In this document: positions 1 through 10,859 of the stretch, piece by piece | How the letters are laid out: the number at the start of each line of letters is the position of its first letter | Position numbering within the stretch: position 1 is the first letter of the stretch | Assembly (NCBI GenBank): GCA_051530055.1 | Contig: CM121342.1 | Coordinates: 15,748,001 to 15,812,000, forward strand | Source of the DNA: Neoechinorhynchus agilis | Lineage: Eukaryota; Acanthocephala | DNA: 64,000 nucleotides | Direction: 5' to 3' | Notes under the pieces: model-generated | Told to the model about the DNA's origin: nothing | What the model saw: only the letters and a program-made list of their open reading frames with translations | The model's database searches: none | Translations under genes and position numbers: made by a program

Positions 1-376
1 CCGTCGATGACTGAGACGACATAGGCGTATATCTGAATCGATCGAAAAAAAGAGGAAAAGGCGCGGCGAATAAAGACTGATTCTTTCAGAAGAACGGTGC
101 CAGTTGCGTCTACAGGTTCAGCGAGGAAGTGGAAGCTTTTGGAAGACAATCGGAGCGGAAATTCTTTAGGAATATTTACTAGCTTGGTGTAGTACCGTTG
201 CAAAACGATCCACTCAATGATGAGCGATAAATCGGTGCGACGAGACGCAAATGGTGTGAGCTAGAAAAGCACCTTAATTATAAAAAGGATTTGAACATTC
301 GCTATTAAAGCGTTGAGAACTAGAAAAAACACAAGCAACCTGATGATTTAATCTCAATTTCCATCCATAGCGAAAA

Positions 377-868
377 ATGAACAGTTCAATCTTCGAACAG
401 TTAAATGATTCTTTTAGATCGATGACGTCGTGTTTCGTCGAAAATACTTCGGGGTGGTTTAAATGTTCGAGAGAGGAAACTGGTAAAAACTTCAACGAAA
501 AATATCTAAATAGTAAGATCCCAAGTCGGATGGATTCGTGTTTTTCGCAAATCGATTTGACATATCATTCTCTTTTTGTCTGTCTTGGAAGCACGCACTC
601 GATGTTCAACTTGTGCCGATTTCCGGCATCGCCGTGTAGGTCAAAGGTCATAAGAAAAAATGGCTTCTCCGAAAGCGGGGATAATTACCTAAGCAACGGA
701 AGGATACTAACTGCGTCCAAGTGGTTCAACGTCACTTTTAAATCCACCAAATCGTCGTCTTTCTACAATATCGCAAGCTGCAATCTTAACGAATCAATCA
801 CAGATTTGACGTCACGCTTATCAACAGACTTTGGAAAATGGAAAACTTCTCACGGTCGCGTCTACTGA
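377..868 (+). CDS. unassigned ORF, 163 codons
   Basis: An open frame of 163 codons from ATG to TGA. It is rich in Ser, Asn and Phe, with several Cys residues, and shows no signal peptide, membrane helix or domain that I recognise. The upstream 376 bases also lack a recognisable exon. Splice-like signals are not obvious at either end. It could be a real small gene, one exon of a gene that enters from the left, or chance. I do not assign a function. Confidence 0.22.
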   Translation: MNSSIFEQLNDSFRSMTSCFVENTSGWFKCSREETGKNFNEKYLNSKIPSRMDSCFSQIDLTYHSLFVCLGSTHSMFNLCRFPASPCRSKVIRKNGFSESGDNYLSNGRILTASKWFNVTFKSTKSSSFYNIASCNLNESITDLTSRLSTDFGKWKTSHGRVY

Positions 869-952
869 ACGATCAAACGAACCACAGAGGGCCTAGAAGT
901 ACACAGCATGCGTGTAAAAATCGAGTTTGTAAAAGTCAACTAATTTTATTTG

Positions 953-1339
953 ATGGGTTTTGAACATACTCCCGGTTCAAGATACCTTTATTATTAGATA
1001 ATATTTCGAAAGAGGAAACCTAATCAGTCAACTAACGAACTCGCACTGCGAAATACAGCTTTATAACTTTCACTTTTATCTCGAAACAATTCACAATAAC
1101 CAGGACGAGGCGAATTTTCCTCTTTCGAAATATTCCACAATAATAAAGGAATCTTTAACCGGGATAATAATAGCACGTTTTATTTTGATAAAGAGGAGGA
1201 ACCATGTATCTCTGGTAGTCGTGATCACCTGAATTTGGAGTGGACAACGGATCAGGAATTTGGATAACGGATCCGAAATGTGGATGACGGTCGACGACGA
1301 GAGAGAGAAACGACAACGGATTATGTTTGAAAACCATGT
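953..1339. repeat. inverted-repeat element, family B copy 1
   Basis: The left end reads GGTTTTGAACATACTCCCGG and the right end is its imperfect inverse (TTATGTTTGAAAACC). An inner pair, AATATTTCGAAAGAGGAAA near 1000 and its inverse near 1115, is also present. The same outer and inner arms recur at 4763-5056, and sequence just beyond the right arm (accatc..aaggatcttct) is shared too. I read it as a non-autonomous, MITE-like repeat. No coding capacity is visible. Confidence 0.6.
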
Positions 1340-2265
1340 AATATCTACCATCGTAAAGGATCTTCTTGATATGATTAATTTTATTATTTGGGTTGTTTGT
1401 CAACAACCGAGGCAAATTGCTAAAGTCAAGTTGTTCATTTTCGACCAAAATAATAACCTATCTAAATACCCGAATGCAATACTCAACATAATAAATTTAT
1501 CTACTTTATGACACCTTTTTGAATATGGCGCGGCGGGAGGGTGCAGATGACCGAACGATTTAGAACCATTGTGCTTTAAGGCGATTCAATTCCAAACTGA
1601 CCACTTTCTTTAAAGGTATTCCACATGTATCGGCGTTAGATAATCTAAAAGGATTTTTTTAAATAGGTCCGATCGACAATCGCGATCCTCACTCTTGTTT
1701 AAAAGTTTGTTTACTAAACATCACAAAAAAGATTTTATAAACATTCACACCACCGCTCTGGAACATTCAGCTGCCGTCTTGGTCGAAAGGGCGGATGTAG
1801 CGTTCTACCGTCGATCCGAGGGCAGGAGCATTTCTCCGTTTGAGTATCTTTGACAATTGTTGCACCAGGTCCCGCGCCGCGTGTCTCGTCCCCAAAGAGA
1901 ACGTAATAATGATTTCGACCTTGGTCATTGTATTTTATTCTTTTGTTTTTAACAAAACATATATTTTTTTGAGATAAACATCGATCGGAGCATTTCCGTG
2001 CGATGCAATCGATAATGGTTTTTCCTTGGGAAACGTACTTATCCGTAATGACTTCGAAAGATTGACGTGTTTAGTGAACGTATTCTAAACTCATGTGTAA
2101 AATCATATGAGCACCGCACACAAAGAACTGCGTTCAAAAGGCATTCTGTCTCATGATAACCGTTTGCTTTTGCGCGCCTTCAAACTCTGTTTTAGGAGAA
2201 AATCAACCGTTCAACACAAATCATTGATATATTTTAGTATGTGTGTGTGCGCGGTCGTGGCATAA
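1340..2265. other. intergenic, with a retroelement 3' scrap at 1742-1792
   Basis: No gene is visible. Bases 1742-1792 match, in inverse orientation, the 3' terminus of the retroelement fragment at 13640-14321; the same end is found again at 42733-42797. The rest has no recognised content. Confidence 0.5.
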
Positions 2266-4281
2266 TCAAGCCCTTCGATAACGACTATCGTCTCTGTTTC
2301 CTCCATTCTTGTCTTGCTCACTTTTCTGTCGTCTCCTAGGGGACGATTCATGATTTTTATCATCAGTTCGACTGCGGGACGATTCATAGTCCGATCGCTT
2401 CGAACGTCTTGGTCGTTTTTCGGCACTTCTATCTTGACTTGAAGAAGTGCGTCGACGGTGTTCATTTGATGACGACCTGGATCTACGGCGCTTACCGTGA
2501 TTATCGTCACGCCGCGATCTTCGACCGGGAGATGAGTACCGTGGATATCTTGCTGGTGGAGATCTAAATCAATTATGGACCAGAGGACGAAAATTACATA
2601 CGCAAAGCAAATAAACCTTCTATGGTCACGCTGACGAGAAGCTCGTGATGAATTATGCAACCGTTTATCACTTATATCATTCAAGGTCTTTCTAAGATCA
2701 CTGACAATAGCACTCATTCGTTCGTCCTTATGCGGACTTTTTGCTATCAAACTAATTGCTTGATTGATAGTATCGATTGCGTTCTGATACTCTCTGCGTT
2801 CAACATGGCCGTCGGCGCGTTTCTTGGCACTCTTAGCCAAAGCCATATTTCGTTCATAGCTGGCATCGTCACGGTTAGAATGCTGGGGCACTGAGTTTAA
2901 GCTTGGTTTATTCAAAGCTGGTCTGATCACACTGAGCGCATTTGTGAGAAGTTCATTTGCTTGTTGCGTCTGAGGTCGAAGAGCGGCAGCCAGGGCTGCG
3001 ATTGATAATGGAGACGGATTCGGTATTGGTGGAGTGTGGCGGAATCGGTTGGAGCCTAACACAAAGTTGTAGTTCTGAACTAGACAGGGTGAGCACTTAC
3101 TGGTTGACGGTGAACTGAAAGAGGGAGGACTATAAACCGAAGATCGAGATTGAAAGGGCGGTCTTGTTTGGGATGATGACGCGCCAATAGTCGGATCAAG
3201 TTGATTCAACGAATGTCGATTTGCTGGTGTCACATGAGGTTTTTGACCATTAAGTTCGATTGAAGGAAGTGAGCTGAGAAGTTTTCGGTACGATTCATCG
3301 GTTTCGACGGTCACACTTGCAATGCTGCAAAGGGGGGGAGGTTAAAAAGTGCGGATGTGATCTATATTTTGGCATGTGTTCGAGCATATATTGATTCAGA
3401 ACGATTTAAGAACTGATGCTTTATTGTTGTTTAAGTCGATTATCGACACCCGAGTTAGATAGCGTTAAAGAGACGAATATATTCTGACTGATTGGATCAG
3501 AGTCATTTTATCAATTCAATTGCTTGAATGTTCTATTCGCAACGATTGAATTGATAAAATGATTTTGATTTAATCAATCGAAATATATACATTCGTCTTT
3601 AATGCGATCTCTTTCGGGTGTCGAAAAGCGACCAAAATAACAACATATCTGACCACACTTGAATGCAATCCTCAACAAAATCGAAATGCACACTATAAAT
3701 TCCAAACTTTTTTCGCCGAGCACACATTTACATACCCTTTTGACTGTCCGTTCGTCCTATTCTCGAAGAATTTGATATCAACCACGTCCTTGACTCCAAT
3801 AGACTCACAAGCCTTCATGAGTTCAGTGTCCTTTGTCCACTACAAACGCGCTACTTCACTCATACAAGATATTCGCATACACACAAAAGCCGCAACCACC
3901 CAGTCTTTTCTCATTAAAAACAATCATATTACATACCCAAGTAAGGTTTCCCACATAGACGGACACTGCATGTTGCTTGTTGTTGGCCAATTGGCTGGAC
4001 GATAGTGGTGTTGTTTCTATTGGAGACAATTGGCTTAATCGTCCCGATGGTGATTGATATGACGGAGACAATTTGGTCGTCTGAACGACGGCAACTGTCC
4101 GTTGTTGATTTTGAACAGGTAAACTTTCATTGTCAATTGGAGCCACTTGATTGGACGACTGCTCATCGACTTGGTCCGGCTAAATGTAAACATGAGCGTT
4201 ACACGTATTAGCAGCATAAAATATAACCTGAGTAAATGTGTCCACAATATCAGCGTAAATGTCTATCTCAGGATTCGACAT
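2266..4281 (-). CDS. CPSF6: CPSF6-like cleavage factor Im subunit (six exons)
   Basis: The 68/59-kDa partner of NUDT21 in cleavage factor Im, a nuclear complex that steers poly(A)-site choice. Exons on the minus strand: 4281-4228, 4179-3937, 3839-3736, 3324-3101, 3055-2617 and 2563-2266 (1362 nt, 453 residues; the human protein has about 551). All junctions are GT-AG and in frame. Exon 1 gives the family's IDIYAD opening. Exons 2-4 give one RRM with RNP2 VYVGNLTWW, then IKFFENRTNGQSKG. A short Pro/Ser linker follows, then the conserved AKSAKKRADGHVERREYQNA..AISLI region. Splicing out 2564-2616 gives a C-terminal Arg/Ser-rich tail, as in CPSF6 and CPSF7. Two introns are 45 and 53 bp. The ATG is preceded directly by AG. 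CPSF7 is the only serious alternative name. Confidence 0.93.
3425..3642. repeat. inverted-repeat element, family C copy 1, in a CPSF6 intron
   Basis: Two arms of about 100 bp (3425-3527 and 3541-3642) are imperfect inverses of one another. They include TCGACACCCGA and TTTTATCAATTCAAT. The element lies in the intron between CPSF6 exons 3 and 4, the gene's longest, and probably accounts for its length. A second copy of the family is at 14869-15019. Confidence 0.7.
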
Positions 4282-4537
4282 CTATAACGAACAAATGATT
4301 TTTATAGAAGTGCGCTTGCAATCACCAGAATCTACAAATAGTTAAGAAAGTTCGATAAAATCTTCGAGTTTTAAATATTACGAAAGTCTCGCTTGGGAAT
4401 GAATCGACTGAACAAACTACTAAAATTTCCTTCAAGGATATAAAAAAGACGAATCGAACTAAAGTTTGTTGATGTGCAAATATTGTCCAATCAAATTTGT
4501 TGTTGTCCTAGATTATTATCTTCGGGGGAAAAGATAC

Positions 4538-4756
4538 TTTCCTTAGTTTTACCACCCCTCCGGATTCAAAAATTTACCAATTTATTTCCCCTTGCTTGTA
4601 AGTTTTGAAATATGTAAGCTTGTGTATTTCAAAACTTACAAGCAATGCCAAACCTTGATAGGAAATGATGGAATTATCAGAAACGTGAAATATCGGGGAA
4701 ATAAATTGGTGAATTGAAATCCCCGGGGTGGCAAAACTACCCAAAGAAAGGAAATT
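4538..4756. repeat. inverted-repeat element, family D
   Basis: The outer arms CTTTCCTTAGTTTTACCACC and GGTGGCAAAACTACCCAAAG are inverses. A second pair inside (ACCAATTTATTTCCCC and its inverse) and a perfect inner hairpin (TTGCTTGTAAGTTTTGAAATA and its inverse) complete a three-level palindrome. There is no ORF. It abuts the family B element that starts at 4763. Confidence 0.65.
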
Positions 4757-4762
4757 TATTGT

Positions 4763-5056
4763 ATTGAATGGTTTTTGAACATAATCCCGGTTCAAGATTC
4801 GTTTATTGTAATGAAATATTTCGAAAGAGGAAACCTTGCGCAATGACTGATGAGGTGAGGTTTCCTCTTTCAAAATATTTCATAACAACGAAGGAATCTT
4901 TTTTCGGTTTATTTTTCATAAATAATAAAGTATAAAACGTGCAATCAACACCGTCAGCAAAATCTTAGATTCTCTCCTTCCTCGGCTGTCGCTATCACGC
5001 TAGCAGTATTGCGTCACTGTACGGCGAACCGGAATTATGTTCAAAAACCATTCAAT
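4763..5056. repeat. inverted-repeat element, family B copy 2
   Basis: The termini ATTGAATGGTTTTTGAACAT and its perfect inverse define 294 bp. The inner arms AATATTTCGAAAGAGGAAACC and their inverse match copy 1 at 953-1339. It is non-coding, and MITE-like in size and shape. Confidence 0.7.
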
Positions 5057-6219
5057 ATTTACCATCCCGAAGGATCTTCTCGATATAATTTTAAATAATT
5101 GAATTTTCACTCATTTCAATATAGTAGGGAAAAAACAATCAACAACAAGGATTCCGCGAAAATATCCACTACTGAAGGCGCACGCGAAAATGTGTCGTCA
5201 TCACTAAGTAGCTTTCTTCCAGATAAAACTTTACACCCAATTCCTGTCATTCGAGATTTTCGATGTTTTAAAAATGCGCTGTTTTTGGCAAAAGTGTCAA
5301 TGATGTCGCTTGTAAATGTTTTCACCACGTCTTTGGTTGCTTTCTCCACATTATCAATTGGAAAATATTGGGAAATGGTCCATTTAAATTTAAGGTCATA
5401 AAGCTGGATAGTGTTCAATTATCCCTTAAAGTATCTTTTTTGTTGTTGCGGAAATCCTATATGTCAGACTGTGGATTAAAGTAACTCGCCGCCACTGTTA
5501 GTATCTTAGCCAAAATGCGGCGGAAACGCGTTCCTGGGAAATGCTGAAAGAAAGCGGCTCATTATAATTAATCATCTTTCGCCTCCGAAATTAAACCGTC
5601 ATTTCTTCGGTTGAGATTTATATTGGTGCAGTGTAGTATGAACATGCGTAGTTAATTCTAACCAATTTGCCATTCTTAGAAGCTTATGAAAATAAAGCCA
5701 AAATGGCATAAAAATTTTAGATTCTTAATAGTAAGATTTTATTGGCCATTTGATCTCTTTTAGATAAGAACTGATTTTTGCGAATTATTGCAACTCTGAA
5801 GCCTAGAATTGGGCAATAAAAGTATGGAATACTACCTTCTATACATATGGACCTTAAAATTCAACTTTTCCTTTCAACAATTTCCACTTTTGAAACATTT
5901 TAACTTCCTTTTGTTTCGCCACAAAGCAGACAGCGGTGCCATAGGTTCGTTTATTTAAATTGCGGCACAACTTTTTGCTATGAATGTCATGCATCAATGA
6001 TTGCGTCTCTAGTTGCTGGAGTTAAATGATCTTTGAGTGAACTCGGTTAATACGAAGATTCGATATCTCACTTCGAGAACTCATCTTTCATTGCACGCGA
6101 TTGCATATCCTGTAATTTTTCCATTGAAAACCAAATCCGCTTTGTTTTCCTCGTCGATACACGCATTCCCGATTCGGTCATTTTGATTTCTTTTGTTTCA
6201 TACCCATTTCCGAACCAAA
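5057..6219. other. intergenic; possible M13-peptidase-like scrap at 5116-5418 (minus)
   Basis: No complete gene is visible. A minus-strand frame at 5116-5418 contains KWTISQYFPIDNVEKATKDV, which weakly resembles the helical segment that precedes catalysis in neprilysin-like M13 peptidases. No HExxH is seen, and the match is too short to call. The rest of the interval is unassigned and presumably includes the SPOUT1 promoter. Confidence 0.2.
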
Positions 6220-7894
6220 ATGATCGACAGTCCGAGCCGATTGAAGCGCAAATCGTTCACTGATTATGAAGGAAGTGAATTCAATACGCGACCCAATTCG
6301 ATATCAATAGCCATTCCGTCGTCGTCTCTCCAGAATGCATGTAGCCACATAATGAAGACAACTGTGGCCAGTCAGATAGCTCGAAGTGCGGCTATATTCT
6401 GCGTTGATGAAATACTGATCTATGGACGTGACGAAGATGCCGAGTTGATGAAGACACTTCTTGAGTACGCTGAATGTCCACAATACCTACGCAAGTATTT
6501 GTTTGGATTGAACAATCACCTCCGCCATGCAGGTAGTTTATTCTTTTGTTCCACATCTTTTACTTTTTATCTTAAAAAGGAGTTATGACTCCTTTGGCAA
6601 TCCCGCATCATATGGGTCGAGACGCTGAGTGGAAATATAGGGAAGGAGTTTGCGTTTCAAACGAACCAGATGGATCCTTGATTGACGTTGGACTTCAAAA
6701 ACCGGTTAGCATCATCTACACTCATTCCATTTTATCCCATTTGTACATGACAAACAAACACTATAGTTTTTAAATACTCGAGAGTGAGCACCTTGTGTAA
6801 AACTTACCAACAATTGCCCAGTTGAAGCCGTAAAACGGTGAAAGCTAGGCAAATAAATAAACTCTAGGTCGTATTTGCCAAATTGAAATTAAAACTTTCC
6901 AATTTAAGCAGGCTTTACAATATTCTTGTTCTCGGTAAATTACTTTTGTGCATCTATAATTCGGTCATTTTGCTTTTTAGATGCATCTATCGATCCAGTT
7001 TAGCCTTCAAATCGTTTTTACTCTTCAGAAACCTCTAATCTTTCGAGAATCTACTTTTTTCCAAGTAATTAAATCATCGCAATTATGTTTTTGTTTGAAG
7101 ATTGAACTATTCACTCTTGTTTATGGCGTAAAAATTAATAGAATTCATTGATTCCGATATTTCGGAGGCACAATATAGTACGCGTTTATCAAGGTTGTTG
7201 CGTCTTTTAATAACAAAAACCTCGATAAACGCGTACACTAGATTGTGCCTCCGAAATATCGGAATCAATAAATTCTTTTAATTTTTACGCCATAAATAAG
7301 CAATTATGTTTTTAAAGATCAAAATGGTTGATAAACATGTCTTTTTCTATAGATTAAAGTTAAGCGGAAAATTAAAAAAAATCTTAGGGTAACCGTGAAA
7401 AAGAGCAGGAAGCCCTCAAATGGATATGGTATTTATCGAACATAGTTTGCGCTCATCACATTCGCCTATTTAGGAGGAAGACTTGTAAGCCCAAATGATC
7501 CTGGAGCGAAACGTGGTCTCTATTGGGGATATCATGTTCGCTCATTTGACAAGCTAGACGATATTTTGACGTCCTCAGTGCTCGACAGATTCGATTTTAC
7601 TATAGGAACATCTCAAAACGGTGCTCCAGTGACGGATCTGGTTATCAGTGATGTCAAGAGGTAATTTCTAATGGTAGATAACTCTTCGTTCAACTCGCTT
7701 TTCTTATATCTAAAAGCCGTATCCTTATTGTGTTCGGAGGACCTGATGGTCTAGAGAGATTAGGATTCGATGCTCGTTCGTTTAATCGGTACGTGAATGT
7801 CTTGCCAAACGGTCAAGGAACTCGCACAATCCGTACTGAAGAAGCGGTCTCTATTGTTCTCGCGTCAATCGTACCTATGTTGTTCATCCGTTAG
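6220..7894 (+). CDS. SPOUT1: SPOUT1/CENP-32-like RNA methyltransferase (five exons)
   Basis: Member of the SPOUT1 (C9orf114, CENP-32) family of SPOUT-fold RNA methyltransferases; the human protein also acts at spindle poles. Exons 6220-6532, 6580-6704, 7353-7428, 7474-7660 and 7717-7894 give 292 residues with all-GT-AG junctions. Family landmarks in order: QIARSAAIFCVDEILIYG, LEYAECPQYLRKYLFGLNNHL, PHHMGRDAEWKYREG, GRLVSPNDPGAKRGLYWGY, then ILIVFGGPDGLE and GTRTIRTEEAVSIVLASI, which form the C-terminal knot that binds S-adenosylmethionine. Short introns are 45-56 bp; the long one (6705-7352) holds a palindromic insertion. The human protein has about 376 residues, and the basic N-terminal extension is shorter here. 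The ATG at 6220 is the first in frame. The stop lies only 20 bp from the RAB27 stop on the other strand. Confidence 0.94.
7079..7313. mobile_element. palindromic insertion flanked by a perfect 14-bp direct repeat
   Basis: GCAATTATGTTTTT occurs at 7079-7092 and again at 7300-7313, bracketing a 207-bp insertion in the long SPOUT1 intron. Most of the insertion (about 7130-7296) is a near-perfect palindrome, with arms containing GGCGTAAAAATTAA, TGATTCCGATATTTCGGAGG and CGCGTTTATC. About 37 bp at the left end lie outside the palindrome. The motif TCCGATATTTCGG also occurs near the terminus of the Penelope-like element at about 30130. A second copy is at 11998-12176. I infer a non-autonomous Penelope-related insertion. 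Confidence 0.7.
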
Positions 7895-7914
7895 AGTGAA
7901 AAAGATGATTTTAT

Positions 7915-9078
7915 TTACGAACAACATCTACTTTTGATTCTTGAAAATAAATCTGTCACTGTTCCATTGCGTATTGAAATGCGATTAATTCGAATACCTG
8001 AACTTTCCGTTCGCCTTCTTCTATTGTACGGATCGTTTGCGTAAGCACGAACTGGGAGACTGTTAATATCGACACACTGATCCATCCGATGAAATACTAA
8101 ATCAAGCAATATATCAATTGCCTCATCAACTCCTTCTCCAGTTGCTGCGGAACATTCAACATACGGCATTTGAAATTCTTCAGCAAGACCACGAGCTGAA
8201 GTCGTTTCCACTTTCCTATCGTTTATCAAATCAATCTTATTGCCCATCAAAACGATATCCGGCTGCTCTGTGTAAGCATGAGTGCTCAATTGGAGTAACC
8301 AATCTCGAACGCTGTTGAAAGATTGATCATTTGTAACGTCAAATACCAACAAAAATCCAATAGCATCCCGAAAAAACGCTGTTGTTAATGACCGATAGCG
8401 TTCTTGACCAGCAGTATCCTGTTAGAGGACAATCGTGAATTGTTTGCCATTAAAGTAATCATTGGATAAATGCTTTGACGTCTATTTTTGAACATGTCTA
8501 TCGTTTTTTCAAAGTCTTTCAAGTAAAAAATGTGCTGGTGAATCGAAACATCCGCAATTGCGATCACTGCAATTTACTCGCTTTGCAGTGGTGATTATTC
8601 GTGCTATCCATTTTTGGGCTCATCTTGAAAAGGAATCTTATAGACCCATAGCTTTTGTTAATTTTCGAGCCTATGGTAATAGAAATTCGCCTTTTAGAGA
8701 AGTTCCTATGCTAAAACTTAGTACAGGGAGACGCACTCCAAAATTCTGATTTTCTGCCTTCGACCTTTGATGTTTTCTCAAATTAGCTGAAAGACTGATT
8801 TTCAAAAGAAATTTGACATTTTTGCTTTCTCTTTCCCTAAATGACCATATACTGACCCATAACTGGAGATGAACTTTGCAAGGCCTGTAATCTTGTTCAT
8901 CGTTCTTTGATCTGTACATGACCGTTTTTTCTTTAAAATCAATTCCAACGGTCGATATGAATCTCGGATTGAATTCGTTCTCGGTATATCGGTGGAGAAG
9001 AGTTGTTTTGCCCACTCCCGAATCTCCGAGAGCTAAAAATTTTATAAGATAGTCTCTCTGTTTCGTTTGTTGGTCCAT
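7915..9078 (-). CDS. RAB27: RAB27-like small GTPase (two exons)
   Basis: A Rab GTPase of the RAB27 (AEX-6) subfamily, which docks secretory and lysosome-related vesicles at the plasma membrane. Exons 9078-8857 and 8418-7915 give 241 residues. Visible G motifs: GDSGVGKT (residues 18-25); the switch I region with [12 protein letters not shown], the subfamily's form of the Rab box; DTAGQER immediately at the start of exon 2; GNKIDL; and [37 protein letters not shown] and [14 protein letters not shown] match RAB27 better than RAB3. The C terminus RCCS offers a paired-cysteine prenylation site. The intron (8419-8856) is 438 bp, large for this window. An AATAAA overlaps the region just after the stop. 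Confidence 0.93.
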
Positions 9079-10085
9079 TTAACAGTTTCCCGGGCGATCA
9101 AAAGCGGCAGTGCATTAGTAATAGTTCTTGCACTTCCTTTCTTCGTTTAAAACACCGTTCTCCACTTCGGGGAGTCTTGTGTCAAACCATTTTAGTCTGC
9201 GCATCTAATCGATTCTAGTCAAGACTCATTATGAGCCGGAGAATGAGAATCGAGTGAATGGAGAAGTTGACTGAGGTACGTCTTTGTGTTGCTTAGAAAA
9301 AGACTTCGGCATGCAATATGCTGCAATAAAAGGTATGAAAATTCGAAGTGGAAACAATATAGCAATTTTTCGCTAGTTACGTCTTTAGCTAATACGAATT
9401 GAGCTGCATTCTAAGAAGTCAATGCAGGAATATCACGCACAAAAGCTTGTACTTCCTAAAAACGCTGGTTCTTAGAAAAGGTAGCTTTGTTTGGATGGTT
9501 GTTTTAACTATTCTAGTTCATTCAAGACGTTCTTTGGTTTCTAAATAGTTGACCTTTAACATGATAAGCAAATGACCAAGTACTTTGGGCTCATGAAAGT
9601 ACCCATCTACAAAGCATCAAATCTAAACACGTAACCAAAAATATTTTTAAGCTGCCTCAAATGCTTACTTAGCTCTTCATCGTGCTCAGATTGGCATCGA
9701 AAGTTTTTTTCAGGAATCTATAACGAGCTTGTGCCACTGATCTAGTTCCAAAATGTTGCTTTTTTGAACGCGTCGTTCTGGTCGCAAAAAAACGAAGGTT
9801 GCTTAGAAAACCATTATGACTACTGGTGAAAACAAACAAGTCGAGGTTGCGCTTAAGCCCTTTTAAATAAGGAGCTTGCTTATTAATCAATAAAACCTAC
9901 GGAGACTAATAGACTGAAAAGGAATTAGGATATCGACTTCCGCGAAACCCAGTAAATCATTCAAATAAATGAGTGAACTAAAATATATTTTGGTCTTCGT
10001 GTACAGTACTAAAACGAACGCACATGACTACACCACATTTCCTCATAAATAAACAAGATCTTACATAAATAGCAATGCATTACGA
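9079..10085. other. intergenic, nothing recognised
   Basis: About 1 kb between the RAB27 start and a long inverted-repeat element. It holds only short frames without recognisable motifs. It should contain the RAB27 promoter. Confidence 0.4.
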
Positions 10086-10612
10086 GCGCGATTTGTTTAA
10101 TGATATTCGCCCTTTTAAATCGGCATTTTAATTTGGAAAGGACATTGTGCACTGAGCGCAAAAGGGTGATCTTTAAACATAGATACGAGCATGGTAGAAA
10201 CCTAACGGTCATTAGCAATGTTAGTACCCGTGTTTTTGGGATGCTGAGCATTTACACTCACATGGGGATACATGCACAAATAACAACAATAAGCCGGCAT
10301 TGAACGTTCACCATAGCGAAGAAACCTTACGCCTGAGGGTTGTGTGTGTGTTTAATCCACGTTTTTTTGCGTTGTTTATGTTAAACACGGATACTTACAT
10401 TGCTTATGGCCGTTAAGTTTCTACAACGTTTGTATCTACGTTTATAGATCACCCTTTTGTGCTCAGTGCACAATGTCCTTTCCAAATTAAGATGCCGTAA
10501 TCGTTGATTGAACACACACAGCCCTTAGATCTTTAGTCTAATGTTATTAAAGCTTAGCCATAGAACTACATTTAAAAGGGCGAATATCCTTAGACAAAAA
10601 ATGCCAAATCGC
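10086..10612. mobile_element. long-inverted-repeat element, about 0.53 kb
   Basis: The left arm (about 10087-10233) and right arm (about 10382-10613) are inverses at 80-90% by eye. They share TATTCGCCCTTTTAAAT, TTTGGAAAGGACATTGTGCA and AAAAGGGTGATCT. The right arm carries an extra stretch of about 55 bp that the left lacks. The spacer is about 150 bp. It has no ORF of note, so it is a non-autonomous foldback or long-TIR element. I found no convincing target duplication. Confidence 0.7.
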
Positions 10613-10859
10613 GACAATCTTATTCAATGGTCTAGTATCTAATTCATTTCCTTAAAAATGGTAGCTGGCGAGACCATTTTGTGATGAATCGATCGACTGT
10701 TTTCGTACCGTCTCTATTGTACTTTCGATGAACACGTGCATTTGTCTGCATTCGTTCGCTCTGGATGCCGATTTAAAAAATAGTGAAATAGAAAAAATTC
10801 GGCTCACTTAGGGTGTGTGTGCGTATTGATTAAAAATGTTCTGATCGATTCCAGATTCC

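Noticed and set aside
8558-8749. Short plus-strand frames within the RAB27 intron.
   Set aside because: No start context, no motifs, and antisense to an intron.
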